From Hydractinia symbiolongicarpus (taxonomy: Eukaryota > Cnidaria > Hydrozoa > Anthoathecata > Hydractiniidae), in NCBI RefSeq assembly GCF_029227915.1, contig NC_079875.1, forward strand, positions 28,210,001-28,274,000: DNA of 64,000 bases. Direction: 5' to 3'. The notes beneath the pieces were generated by a model. It saw nothing but the letters and a program-made list of their open reading frames with translations. It was not told where the DNA came from and ran no database searches. Positions 11,940 to 21,559 of the stretch are shown one piece after another (within the stretch, counting starts at the first letter, position 1; every line of letters starts with the position of its first letter). A program made the position numbers and the translations under genes.

Positions 11940-12325
11940 ATTCTCCATTCGATAGCACAGAAAACACAAGTAACAGTAACCACAGTTATAAGAATAGTAA
12001 GCAAAATTCTGATTTCCATACTGTTGTTAAATTAGAAGGAGGAAAAGTCAATTTTCTAGTCGATACAGGAGCTAGCATTAACATTCTCACATTGCGTACT
12101 TTCAATCAGTTAAACGAACGCCTTCCAAAAAAATTAAATCTACTCAAAACAAAAACAAGCGTCGTAACGTACGGAAGTGACACTTCAAATTTGACAGTTT
12201 TAGGACGCGTTAACCTCTTAGTAGAAACCACCTCTAAAATGATTAACGCGCCATTTTTCGTGATCGACACTTCCCATGAAAACCTATTATCAGGCCGAAC
12301 AGCAGTTGATCTTGACGTCATTTAG
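11936..12325 (+). CDS. Gypsy aspartic protease region
   Basis: The frame is -1 relative to gag and has no good ATG of its own, so it is expected to be reached by frameshift. LVDTGASINIL is the active-site loop of retropepsins, and the flap and C-terminal hydrophobic strand (NLLSGRTAVDLDVI) follow. The protein would cut the polyprotein. The frame ends in TAG at 12323-12325, directly followed in the same frame by the reverse transcriptase segment. In this family protease and RT are normally continuous, so the TAG is most simply a nonsense mutation; suppression is possible but unsupported. Confidence 0.85.
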   Translation: MNSPFDSTENTSNSNHSYKNSKQNSDFHTVVKLEGGKVNFLVDTGASINILTLRTFNQLNERLPKKLNLLKTKTSVVTYGSDTSNLTVLGRVNLLVETTSKMINAPFFVIDTSHENLLSGRTAVDLDVI

Positions 12326-13813
12326 ATGAAGCAACAAGTTTTTTCTCGAAGCATGCAGCCAAACTACAAAGCACCTGATAAACTAAAATCAAAAGAAAAC
12401 ATTCCAACACACCTCCGCAGAGTTTTAGAAAGTTATAAAGATTCCGTGTTCAGTGAGAAAATCGGAAAACTGAAGGACTATCAAGTGCATCTTCACATAG
12501 ATAACAACGTACCCCCAGTAGCGCAAAAAGAAAGACGCATACCTTTTGCTTTACGAAAGCGAGTCAATGCAGAAATCGCCAAAATGGAGAAAGCATGCAT
12601 AATAGAAGATGTCACAAACGAAGCGACGCCATGGTTAAATCCGCTAGTTATTGTTCCCAAACCCGAGGAAGGAGTACGAATTTGTCTCGATATGAGAGAA
12701 GCAAACAAGGCTATTAACCGAACAAGATATTCAACCCCCACCGTAGGGGATTTAAAAATCAAGCTAAGTGGCTCAAAAGTATTTACCAAGTTAGACATGC
12801 GAAGTGCTTTTCATCAACTGGAATTATCCGAAGATTCACGACCTATCACCGCTTTCCAATCTGAAACTCGAATAAAACGTTACACCCGCCTGATTTTTGG
12901 CGTGAACTCCGTGTCGGAAGAAATGCAACATGTGCTTAGATCCTTAATAGCAGACATCAATGGAGTTGAAAATATTGCTGACGATTTATTTATATTCCCA
13001 AAATCTCAAGAAAAGCACGACGTTATTTTAAACAAGGTGTTAAAACGTTTCGAAGAGAAAGGACTCACATTGAACCTGGAAAAATGTGTATTCTGCAAAA
13101 GCAATTTAGAATTTTTTGGGCATATCTTCTCAGAAGAAGGTATGAAACCAAGCCCAAAGAAAATTGAAACCATTACAAACATGCCTCAACCCGAAGATGT
13201 CAAGTCACTTCGAAGCTTTTTAGGACTCACCAACTACATGCAAACATACATACTGGACTACAGTACAATAACTTATCCACTTAGACAATTGATCAAAGAG
13301 AAAGCCGAATGGAAAAGGACATCCGAATGTGAACATGCATTTGCTACTTTGAAAAGCGCTTTAAGTAGTGAATCCTGCTTAGCATATTTTGATGAAAACA
13401 AAGAGACATTTATGTTTACAGACGCTAGCCCATATGGTATATCCGCCGTATTGTTGCAGAAAAGCAAGGGTAAAGATCATGTTAAGGTTATATCTTATTC
13501 ATCCAAATCCCTCACAGAAACTGAAATGAAATATGCACAAATCGAAAGAGAATGTTTAAGCATCGTTTACGGATGCGAAAAAAATCGCTTGTACTTAATC
13601 GGTAGAGAGTTCACCATATTCAACGACCATAAAGCATTATTCAATCTCTTAAATAACCCAAAATCCACGATGCCTCTGCGAATCGAGGGACTAACACTTC
13701 GACTTCAAGGTTACAACTTCACAATAAAACATGTAAAGAGTGCAGAAAACATATCAGATTACGCTAGCAGACACCCTCACACCTTCAGCGACGACAAAAA
13801 AGCAACGGTATAG
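12326..13813 (+). CDS. pol: Gypsy reverse transcriptase and RNase H
   Basis: The segment directly follows the in-frame TAG. The RT core runs from about residue 70 to 260: VTKLDMRSAFHQL-type motif A is seen as FTKLDMRSAFHQL, and the catalytic box reads IADDLFIF, where both Asp residues are kept. RNase H begins near residue 350 with FTDASPYGISAVLLQ and continues through YAQIERECLSIVYG, and a tether domain ends the segment. The frame is lost in an A-run near 13795, where a one-base change gives a stop at 13811-13813; the coding frame continues from about 13798 in the next entry. The enzyme would copy the RNA into DNA in cytoplasmic particles. Confidence 0.93.
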   Translation: MKQQVFSRSMQPNYKAPDKLKSKENIPTHLRRVLESYKDSVFSEKIGKLKDYQVHLHIDNNVPPVAQKERRIPFALRKRVNAEIAKMEKACIIEDVTNEATPWLNPLVIVPKPEEGVRICLDMREANKAINRTRYSTPTVGDLKIKLSGSKVFTKLDMRSAFHQLELSEDSRPITAFQSETRIKRYTRLIFGVNSVSEEMQHVLRSLIADINGVENIADDLFIFPKSQEKHDVILNKVLKRFEEKGLTLNLEKCVFCKSNLEFFGHIFSEEGMKPSPKKIETITNMPQPEDVKSLRSFLGLTNYMQTYILDYSTITYPLRQLIKEKAEWKRTSECEHAFATLKSALSSESCLAYFDENKETFMFTDASPYGISAVLLQKSKGKDHVKVISYSSKSLTETEMKYAQIERECLSIVYGCEKNRLYLIGREFTIFNDHKALFNLLNNPKSTMPLRIEGLTLRLQGYNFTIKHVKSAENISDYASRHPHTFSDDKKATV

Positions 13814-14940
13814 AAGAATATGTAAACTTTACAGCCACATATGCGTGTCCAAAAGCGGTTACCCTAGACGATGTTAAAACACAAACTTCACAAGATAAAA
13901 TATGTCAACATCTAGCCAGTATTATAGAAAAGAACAACTGGCACCTACTAGACAAACCGACTAACTACCCTGATTTAAGTAGCAAAGAACTAGACGAACT
14001 GAAGCATTACCGCAAGTTCAAACACGAACTCACCGTATCGAACAACAAAGACATTGTCTTAAAACAAAGACGCATTATCTTACCAAAATGCTACCATAAC
14101 ATTGCTGTTACATTAGCTCATCAAGGACACCAAGGTGTTCAGAAAACAAAAGAGTTACTCAGATCGAAAGTTTATTTTCAAGGAATAGACGATATGGTTG
14201 AAAAGAAAATTTCAAACTGCATTCCATGCCAAGCTGTTGCACCAACAAGAGCAGATACGCCTATCAGAATAATGGATATACCAGAACAAGTTTGGGAAAC
14301 TTTGAACATTGATTTTTTTGGACCATTTCCCACAGGATACTACCTATTTGTCGTGATCGACCAAAGATCTAAGTTTCCAGAGGTGGAATTTCTCAAGAGT
14401 ACCAAAGCTGAAACACTGATACCTTGTTTAGATAGAATGTTCAGCACATACGGTAATCCACGCAACGTTATCTCCTATAATGGCCCACCATTCAGCTTGC
14501 AGAAAATCAAATCTTACTTCAAACAAAGGGGGATAAAACACAGACGCATCACTCCACTATGGCCACAGGCAAACGCAGAATCAGAACGATTTATGCAACC
14601 GCTTAATAAAATAATGAGGACAGCTAAACTAGAACACAAGGATTGGAGGAAAGAAGTTTATCGATTCTTATTTGCTTACCGCTCCACACCTCATAGTACC
14701 ACTAAAGTTGCCCCTTCAGAACTGATGTTCAATAGAAAAATTAGTTACTCAATACCATCAATAGACAACAAACTAGCATACGAAAACCAGCAACAAATAG
14801 CCACTGACAATGACAAAGCGGCCAAAATAAAGAACAAACAGTACGCAGATGAACGTCGACATACGAAAGAACCATCGTTATGTGAAGGAGACCGTGTCAT
14901 TGTCAAACAACTGAAGTACAAGAGTTACGAAAATAAATGA
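13798..14940 (+). CDS. Gypsy integrase, catalytic Asp replaced
   Basis: The coding frame continues from the RNase H tether after the A-run frameshift; the first ATG is only at 14194, so the true segment begins upstream. The HHCC zinc domain is visible (HQGHQGVQKTKELL, then CIPCQ). The catalytic core shows the first Asp in NIDFFGPFP and the Glu in PQANAESERFMQPLN. The second Asp position, normally S/T-D-N-G, reads ISYNGPPF: codon 14476-14478 is TAT, Tyr. This alone predicts loss of strand transfer. The frame ends at TGA 14938-14940, before the usual C-terminal domain is complete. Confidence 0.9.
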   Translation, partial: KSNGIEEYVNFTATYACPKAVTLDDVKTQTSQDKICQHLASIIEKNNWHLLDKPTNYPDLSSKELDELKHYRKFKHELTVSNNKDIVLKQRRIILPKCYHNIAVTLAHQGHQGVQKTKELLRSKVYFQGIDDMVEKKISNCIPCQAVAPTRADTPIRIMDIPEQVWETLNIDFFGPFPTGYYLFVVIDQRSKFPEVEFLKSTKAETLIPCLDRMFSTYGNPRNVISYNGPPFSLQKIKSYFKQRGIKHRRITPLWPQANAESERFMQPLNKIMRTAKLEHKDWRKEVYRFLFAYRSTPHSTTKVAPSELMFNRKISYSIPSIDNKLAYENQQQIATDNDKAAKIKNKQYADERRHTKEPSLCEGDRVIVKQLKYKSYENK

Positions 14941-14944
14941 CACA

Positions 14945-15196
14945 ATGGTTACCGCTCAATCGGACATTGACTCATCCAACATCACAAGAAATATTTCTCA
15001 TTTTAAAAGTATCCCGACAACTGCACCAACTCCTATCATTGTAAAGGAGGAGGAAGACATCGCCATAGAGCCACAACTTCCAGTATCGCAACCCGCAAAC
15101 AAACCTCCATTCAGAAACCATACACCGCCCAACCAAAATGGCAAAATTTATCCCACCAGATCAAGAAAACCAGTTCACCAGTGGAGGAAATACTGA
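14945..15196 (+). pseudogene. C-terminal tail of Gypsy pol, out of frame
   Basis: This short ORF starts MVTAQSDIDSSN and ends in a Pro-rich stretch with TRSRKPVHQWRKY, which is the type of tail seen at the end of Gypsy polyproteins. It is in a different frame from the integrase and separated from it by a few bases, so I read it as the broken end of the same protein, not a separate gene. Confidence 0.6.
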
Positions 15197-15344
15197 ACAC
15201 TATCCATGTTTAAATATTAGGACCATATAAGACATTATGTTAAAGAAAGTTAGTTCAGCAGTCAAAACCCCTGACATTTTATATGAACGTTGCCTGCTGT
15301 TGTTTTGTTACATTTAGATACGGACTACGTGCATATCGTCTAGC

Positions 15345-15355
15345 GAAGGGGAAGA
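15345..15355 (+). other. Polypurine tract
   Basis: GAAGGGGAAGA lies immediately before the first base of the 3' LTR, where plus-strand DNA synthesis is primed in LTR elements. Confidence 0.8.
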
Positions 15356-15513
15356 TGTAATGTCGTAAAGACATTGACGATGGAGAGGACTTGGGCAGAA
15401 GAAGAGGGACGATTTTGATGACACGAGAGTTATGATAGTGAATAGGGAGAAAGAGATAAAACAGAGATATATTGTAAACACGTGTTCTTATTTAACCTAT
15501 TCTCCCGATATTA
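15356..15513 (+). repeat. 3' LTR
   Basis: This is the second copy of the LTR, 158 bp, with about three differences from the first. Its right border joins the BEN-domain exon; the minus-strand BEN frame reads a few codons into it before a stop at 15497. Confidence 0.92.
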
Positions 15514-16776
15514 AAGCATCCTTGCATTTTTTCCATTGATCGATTTCTCCACTGGCGTTGCTTGGGTACATCTCAAATACATAATCTCTTATTCGATTCA
15601 ATTCGTCTACATCCAGTTTTTCTTTTCCTTTTGTGCCGCTACAGTTTCTCTGCGTCAATTTCTGAATAGTAAAAAGCTTAGTGGCTATAAGCTTCGCAAA
15701 ATTAGGGATTGATTTTGCTTGAAAAGATATTTTTTGTAATTCTGCAAAGCTTAACTCGCCTACTTTTTCCATTTCAGGTGAGAGCAAAGATGCTGAATTT
15801 TCTGCTTGTGTAGCAGATTCCTCAACTGTGGTATCCACAGGATCGTAAATTGGTGTTGATGAAGATCGTGAAGCAGAATTACTAAACGATATCCGTTGTG
15901 GTCTTATATTTCTTTCGAAACACTTCTGTGGAGAAGAAAATACAACCTTGGTGGCATTCAAGAGTGCAATTTTCCCAAACATGTTCTTAAGTTGCCATCA
16001 TTTTATGTATTAATGTTTGCATATATACTTGGTTGGCGTTCAATACTGCTACGTGTTCTTTTAATTACTCGCACTTTTGTGTTAAGCTTGCTATTGTAGC
16101 AGTTGGAATAAGGTATAATAAATACGTTTTTAACTTCAATAACAAACATAAAAATAATTTTTAGATATTACATACAAAAGAGTAGTGTTTGCTTACATCA
16201 AAATCTATGTTATGTCCTAGCAACTCTTCAGGCTGGCATATAATACTGATCATATGATTAGTAGGTGCGTTATCAATTAATCCGTACTCCTCATAAGATG
16301 ACACAGGAAGGAGATTGTTATCACTCTGCTCTGTATTGCTTTGAGGATGATCATGTTCAGGCTCTGTTGTACCTCTAGGCTGATCATGTACATCTTCAGA
16401 TGTGTCGTTTCCATTTTCTCCGTCAATTTTTTTAATATTTTCTTTTTGAACACGGCCAACAGTAACCATTTTTGCCTTAAAAAAAATAGTCTCTCAATTG
16501 TTGATTTAAGTACGTAGTGTCATCTAAAGAGAAGTAAATAATTAACAAGTTGTATTTCTTTTCCATAACCCACTTCTGTTGTTTAAACAGGGACTTACCA
16601 CTCAATTCTATTACTTCGGCGTTTTCCACATTTCCGCTAAGTAACATTTCAACAATGTCGCCAATTTTGTACATTTTATTTTTTACGTGTTTTGTTCCTA
16701 AAACCATCACTGTTTTATATCTTTTGAAGTAGAATAGACCAGAGCGATAAGTTTTTAAAAATTTTCTAGTAGACAT
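15497..16776 (-). pseudogene. BEN-domain protein gene, truncated by the LTR
   Basis: Three minus-strand blocks can be joined. Block 1 starts at ATG 16776 (MSTRKFLKTYRSGLFYFKR) and runs to about 16480. Block 2 runs from about 16470 to 16197 and is rich in Asp, Glu, Gln and His; it ends at donor GAT|GTAAGC. Block 3 starts at 15985 after an AG and keeps phase. Blocks 1 and 2 are separated by an 8-T run and are one base out of register, so there is either a small intron or a frameshift. Block 3 ends in the start of a BEN domain (DVDELNRIRDYVFEMYP, then DQWKKC). BEN domains bind DNA and chromatin factors. The remainder of the domain is missing because the Gypsy LTR begins, and it does not reappear on the far side of the element. 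Confidence 0.6.
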
Positions 16777-17442
16777 GTTGTATTCAGATAAACCAAATAA
16801 GAATATGAAGAAATTGGCAGAAGCGTCAAATTTAAGCGCGCTGATGGTACTCTTAGAAATTGTTAATAGTCATCTGCGATTGGCTTAACATTTTCGCAAC
16901 TATAAGCGATTTTTGCCTTTATCGACCCCGAACTTCCTTGAGTGTATAATGTTGTCATCGGTTTAAACACATTCCAGCAGGTGTCAAGTTGATGTTATAA
17001 AACTGTCATTAGCATGTTATTAACGGATCCTTTAGAATCAATGACGCCGGTGCTTTGTTGTTTAAAAAAATTACACATTTATAGGGTAGAAGTCCGTTAT
17101 GACTATTTTTCAAGTTAGAACAAAAGGAATGATTTCAAAAACTACAAAATATTAAATACGCTGTATTTTTTATTTCAGTTATGCCTATAAATTAAGAAAT
17201 ATTTAGGACTATAATTCATTGGATATATATATTTTTAACAAAAAAACAAGAAACCCAACTTTGTGTTTCTTATGTTATTTAATACAAAAAAAAAAAAAAA
17301 ACTGTTTTTCTAGAATGTTTATTAAGCAAAATACAAAAATTAAATATTTTTTTTACAAATATCTTCTCAATGGCCTGATTCTTTGCTTTTCCTTAACAAT
17401 ATATATATATTTCTCACATTTCTCCTAAGTTACACCTGACTA
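16777..17442. other. Intergenic, A/T tracts only
   Basis: No gene recognised. The interval contains the region upstream of the BEN gene and A/T-rich stretches including a run of about 19 A at 17287. The short ORFs here have low-complexity composition. Confidence 0.5.
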
Positions 17443-17770
17443 AAAATCTAATATTCCAGCAACCAATTCTTCTTTTATTTTAGGTTTTATCCGTCTTCGT
17501 ATGTGATGCTTTAGTTCGTGCCACAACATCTCGATTGGATTTAAATCAGGGCTTTCCGCAGGAGTAGGCCAATAGTTGATGTTAATCTGTTCAATAAATT
17601 CAAGGACGTATAACAAAAAAGTAATTTATAATAATAAGAATAATATAATGCATTTTCATCACTGTAAAATCTTTTCGATATACCCGCCCATTTATGTATT
17701 TTGTAAGGATGTTTTGCAGTGGATTTTAAGTTTGGAAAACGGACTTTTTACGAAAGCAATTTTTCCGTGA
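17443..17770 (-). pseudogene. Tc1/mariner transposase relic
   Basis: The minus strand encodes two recognisable pieces of a Tc1/mariner DDE transposase. KHPYKIHKWAGISKR, at about 17650-17735, is the strand before the first catalytic Asp region. NYWPTPAESPDLNPIEMLWH, at about 17510-17585, is the strongly conserved block with the last catalytic residue, followed by a basic helix. The whole middle of the protein is deleted and the two pieces are in different frames. No inverted repeats were identified. It abuts the Harbinger relic on the other strand. Confidence 0.82.
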
Positions 17771-17851
17771 TTATCCATCATTATGGTTGATTCCCAAGCA
17801 TAACCGTATCGAGTTCTGGTACTTTGTACTATAACTAATATAAATTACTAC

Positions 17852-18403
17852 TTTATTTGATGCCGGAGCGTATGGTAGCAATAACGATAGCGGCGTATTA
17901 GCTAATTCAGAAATAGGGAATAGATTCTGAGATAAAGATCTTTGTGGGTGCCCATACAAACCATTACCATACTTTCTGGTCGGAGATGAAATTTTCCCTT
18001 TAAAGTCCTGGTTGATGCGACAATATCCTGGAAATAACCTTACAGAGCCACTGCGTATATATAACTACCGTCATTCAAGAGCTCGCAGAACAATCGAACG
18101 ACCTATCAGAGCCTCCGTAGAGAATGTGGAAAAGTATACCTGCGCATGCCTAGAATTGCAAAATTATTTACGACAAACAAGTAACGCGTCTTACACTCCG
18201 TATGGGTTTATTGACACAGAGTCCAGGAAGGAGAATGGAGAGCTACTAAACCTACAGGTTCTTTTGACCCTATTCCACCTGTTCGTGGGTCTCGACCAAG
18301 AGATGACTGTGCCAAAATGAGAGATGGGATCAAGGACTATTTCAATTCGGCAATGGGAAAAGTATCTTGGCAAGAAAACTATATAAGAAGAACATACAAA
18401 TAA
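17852..18403 (+). pseudogene. PIF/Harbinger transposase, C-terminal half, broken
   Basis: The plus strand shows the hallmark order of HARBI1-like DDE transposases: DAGAYGSNNDSGVLANSE, LPYFLVGDEIFPLKSWLM, RQYPGN, NYRHSRARRTIE, then VEKYTCACLELQNYLR and a terminal GEWR ... WQENY block ending at TAA 18401-18403. LVGDE carries a catalytic Asp region. There is an in-frame TGA near 17922, a deletion of about 14 residues after ARRTIE, and a frameshift near 18235. The N-terminal half is absent, replaced by the Tc1 relic. It converges on the MADF/BESS gene, the usual second gene of such elements. Confidence 0.85.
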
Positions 18404-18496
18404 ACCATAGAAATACGTATTTCTATGAATGAACAAAAAAATTGGATATGTACACGTTGTTATAAGCTCAAAATACCGTTACTCATTTTAAAAAGC

Positions 18497-19394
18497 AGGA
18501 CTCGTTTGATTTCCATATACGTCCATAGCTTGAGCAGGATTAGATGGTGTTGAAGGTGGAGTAGCTTCCATTGGGTTAAAGTAGGATCTTGATCGAAAAA
18601 GTGACATATTACCATTAAATGTAGACTGGGAATTATTCCTTACGTGTTAGTTTGCGTCTGTAAGGAAAGCGGCGTGGGACACATGTGAGGGTGGTGATAC
18701 CATAGGGTTGCTTTGGTATCACCACCCTCCCTTTGGTGGTTAAATGGGAATCGTTCGCCTTGAAAGTCGCCATTTGATATTTGAATATAACTTGGTTTGA
18801 TTTCATTCTTTGCCATACATTTCAAATGGTCTGGCATTTTTCGCAGTTCAATTGCAATTGTTGAGCCAAACAAATCCTCTGCGTCCTCCTCTGTTTTTGC
18901 ATTCGATTTTCTATTTCTAATTGAAAGTGCCAAGTCACCAATCAATTCGTCAGTTTTACGCTCAATTTCTTTTCTGTTCGCTCGCTTTAGTGCATCAAAC
19001 TGCTGCAAGTTCATTGATTTTTCCTTAGGGGGACTTTTAATGTTTTTCACACGAGGTTCGTCGTGTTCTTCTTGTTCTTCATCCAGCAGCAATTCACCGT
19101 CATTGTCACTATCGCTTTGATCAGCACCAAATCCCACCAATTCATCATCAGATATATCATTATTAGAAAACGCCTTGCTGTTGCAAACGCTTGATAATTT
19201 GCTGTTGGTAGTCGACGAACAGGGTCTTTGGAAATCATCAAACAATGAAAAAATCTGTATTTTTCGTATTCAGTTTGGGCTTTTTCAACGGCGGAAGAAC
19301 TTGTTCCAGAACGGCTAGACTTTTTGAATTTAAGCTTCTTTTTTTGATAGCGTTTTTTGAAGTTGTCGAATGTTTTTCTTGCAGCTTCTCCTAA
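18497..19394 (-). pseudogene. MADF/BESS-type DNA-binding protein, Harbinger accessory gene
   Basis: An exon begins at about 19394 after acceptor TTTTTAG with EAARKTFDNFKKRYQKKK, the end of a MADF DNA-binding domain, then SSAVEKAQTEYEKY. The frame shifts by one in a T-run near 19252 and continues with FDDFQRPCSSTT, an acidic region, and a BESS-like motif (LFGSTIAIELRKMPDHLKC) for protein contacts. The C-terminus is displaced by a hairpin insertion near 18650-18735; the original end, ending in YGNQTSPAF and a stop at about 18497, can be recognised further on. In PIF/Harbinger elements a Myb- or MADF-like partner helps bring the transposase to DNA. The N-terminal exon was not found. Tail-to-tail placement with the transposase supports one element. 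Confidence 0.7.
18687..18729. repeat. Perfect 15-bp inverted repeat (hairpin)
   Basis: GAGGGTGGTGATACC at 18687-18701 is exactly complementary to GGTATCACCACCCTC at 18715-18729 across a 13-base loop. It lies inside the 3' part of the MADF gene and disrupts its frame, so it looks like a small foldback insertion. Confidence 0.85.
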
Positions 19395-19428
19395 AAAGGA
19401 AATTAAATTTTAAATCCTTCTTTGATCG

Positions 19429-19572
19429 TTAAACGCGAAGAACAAATTTTTTTGATATTCGCGTTTAGTAAATTTTGGCGTATAAGTGCGTTTAGTGAGT
19501 GTCCCCACTGGGCGTATAAGTGTGTTTAAGAACCATAAACGCACTTATAAGCACTTAAACGCGCAATGGGAA
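19429..19572. repeat. Cluster of inverted repeats, possible Harbinger end
   Basis: TAAACGCGAA (19430-19439) pairs perfectly with TTCGCGTTTA (19458-19467). Further on, GCGTATAAGTGCGTTTA (19479-19495) pairs almost fully with TAAACGCACTTATAAGC (19536-19552), and CCACTGGGCGTATAAG (from 19505) with the arm ending GCGCAATGGG (19570). These nested repeats sit just upstream of the MADF exon and could be the terminal repeat of the Harbinger unit or a small MITE. Confidence 0.6.
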
Positions 19573-21166
19573 CCAAGCTTATGTGTCCAAATTTTACTTT
19601 TTTGACAGACTTAAATGTATGGAATTAACGGAATTCTATTTCTTTCTACTCATTTTAGTGCCAAATTCACATTTGATTTGAATATGCGGGACATAAATAG
19701 GCCTAATATCAATAGCTATAGTCGACTAAGGAGAAAGAGTTTCGCTGTTACGCTAATTGTAGTACGTGCCATATGTTTGATATTTAAAAAGGGGGGTCGA
19801 TCTTTTGTTAATTTATAAATGCAACATGTTAATTTTCTTTGTGTTTTATTTATTCCTGATACAACGTCGGTACTAGTTTGCCTCATAACTGAAAAATAGT
19901 AATTTGAATTTGAGAATCGGGTAGCTATTTGTTTTAGTAAATACAGTTGACTCTCTAATACTTTTGAAAATCTTAAATTTCTACGCGCTTCTTTGGTACT
20001 TTGGCACTTCTAGGCAAACACATTCACGAAAACTCAAATATCAAAACCTCAATTCTTACCTCATAATTCGAACTTTTTTTTGAAAATCATCAAAATCACG
20101 GATCAGTTAGCTGTTATAAGTATGAAATTCAGTCAGAGGGAATGAAGATTTTGACTCAACGATGATGTCATACAGATAGAAAAGTTTGCTGTAGCTTACC
20201 GACATGCTATCTATTAGCTATAACTCGTGGTCACTTAACTTTGAGATATTCCGAGAGATGACCCGTATAAAAGAGAATTGAAGTTTTTATTGCGACAGCA
20301 GGTGGCCAGAATTCACGCTCAATGATGAAAGGCGAAAAGCCATGGATTTTTCGAGTTTTTCCAAAAAATGTTGAAGGACATATTGATATAGATAAATGAC
20401 GTCATTTCTGATTCCAATGACGTCATTTTATTGTTTTCTTTTCCACTACCTTTTTAAAATTCCATATTCTGCATTTGTGCCAAGTTTACTGACACGAGCA
20501 TAAATGTTTCTGGAAAAACGGGTCTTTTAACCTTAACCTTCTTGCAGAAATGACTTCCGTAAAATTACTCTTTCTAAACTATATTTTTGGTATTCCATCC
20601 ACAAATGTATGCAAGACCGTAGCATTAGTAAAACGTGAGAAATTAAAATATATTGTGTAATTGGGAACGTAACCTATTTTTTCGCATGTGTCATTTCTGA
20701 TGACGTCATCAAATTATTTTTTTCACCTTGAAAGAGTAGTATTAAGACAATTCTGCCAAGTTTCATCACTTAAGCTTAGGTAGTTTGGGATTTATGACCC
20801 GCGGGCACTCAACACCCCCACCGCACCCTCCATGGTTACAAAAGCGAATAATAAAGCCCAGGTTAAGAGGGTTAATCGAAAAAAAACGATGGCGAGTGTC
20901 AGTACTAAATCGTTCCGTTTGTTAACATCACTCTGTCATGGTATAATTATTGCCGATTAAGACGAAACGATTAAGGCAAAACTTAAATTTTTCTACCTAC
21001 ATACACAAAGAACCTCCACCCTCAACCTTATACGCATCCGTACGCTTTTGCTTTAACCCCTCCCACGTTCCATAGGTACGTGCTTTAGGTTTGCCACGCA
21101 AATTTTGAAGTACGCAAGTATATTCTTCCATTTTTAGATTATGTTGCAAATTATTTTTTAATAGCG
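19573..21166. other. Intergenic, dispersed-repeat remnants
   Basis: No gene seen. Two TGACGTCA-type palindromes lie about 20 bp apart near 20396-20427, and another near 20700. The phrase CTGCCAAGTTTCATCACTTAA near 20750 resembles sequence near 46855, so I infer a dispersed repeat. A minus-strand open frame at 20997-21260 has no recognisable content. Confidence 0.45.
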
Positions 21167-21360
21167 AAACGTTAAGTCGACAAATTGCAAAAAGTATAGA
21201 TAAACTTGACCAAAATCCATTTTGAGGAAGGGAAATATTCTCCGAACAAATAAAAGGCATGTCAGTACAGAGGTCATAGGGGGAGCATCTGTGCAGAATA
21301 TAAAAAAAATAACCCTCGCAGTTTTGATGTAATGAACATTTTTTAAGTGTCGACCTAATG
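21167..21360. mobile_element. MITE-like unit with GTCGAC termini
   Basis: The left end AAACGTTAAGTCGACA (21167-21182) is inverted at the right end as GTCGACCTAATG (21349-21360). The 194-bp unit has no coding content. The same motif recurs at 21402-21416 and in both orientations at 31112-31147. The family is not recognised. Confidence 0.45.
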
Positions 21361-21559
21361 ACAGAAATTTTAACTTTTTCTAAAACAATATTTATTCATT
21401 TCGTTAAGTCGACAAAAAAAGATGTAAGGGAAAGAAAGAGGACAGCGATAGCCAGTGCATATGGTAGTATTGGAGAAGCTCATATCACACAATTTTTCTT
21501 CATCTTGATTAACGCATTGTTCAAGAGAAAATATTTAAGTTAAGGTTACTTTGGAGAGG

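Larger units (their letters stand above)
10726..15513 (+). mobile_element. Ty3/Gypsy LTR retrotransposon, 4788 bp, full length but broken
   Basis: Two LTRs of 157 and 158 bp enclose gag, protease, reverse transcriptase, RNase H and integrase in that order, which is the Ty3/Gypsy order. A primer-binding site follows the 5' LTR and a polypurine tract precedes the 3' LTR. The LTRs differ at about three positions, so the insertion is fairly young. Despite this, pol has an in-frame stop, a frameshift and a replaced catalytic residue, so the copy should not move by itself. I see no env ORF. The left flank is minisatellite, the right flank is a BEN-domain exon, and no clean target duplication is visible. 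Confidence 0.95.

Noticed and set aside
10980-15196. Endogenous retrovirus with env
   Set aside because: No ORF with signal peptide, furin-type site or membrane anchor follows integrase; the element is a plain Ty3/Gypsy retrotransposon.
20396-20430. Paired TGACGTCA sites as a promoter
   Set aside because: No gene starts nearby and the surroundings look like a dispersed repeat; not enough to call regulation.
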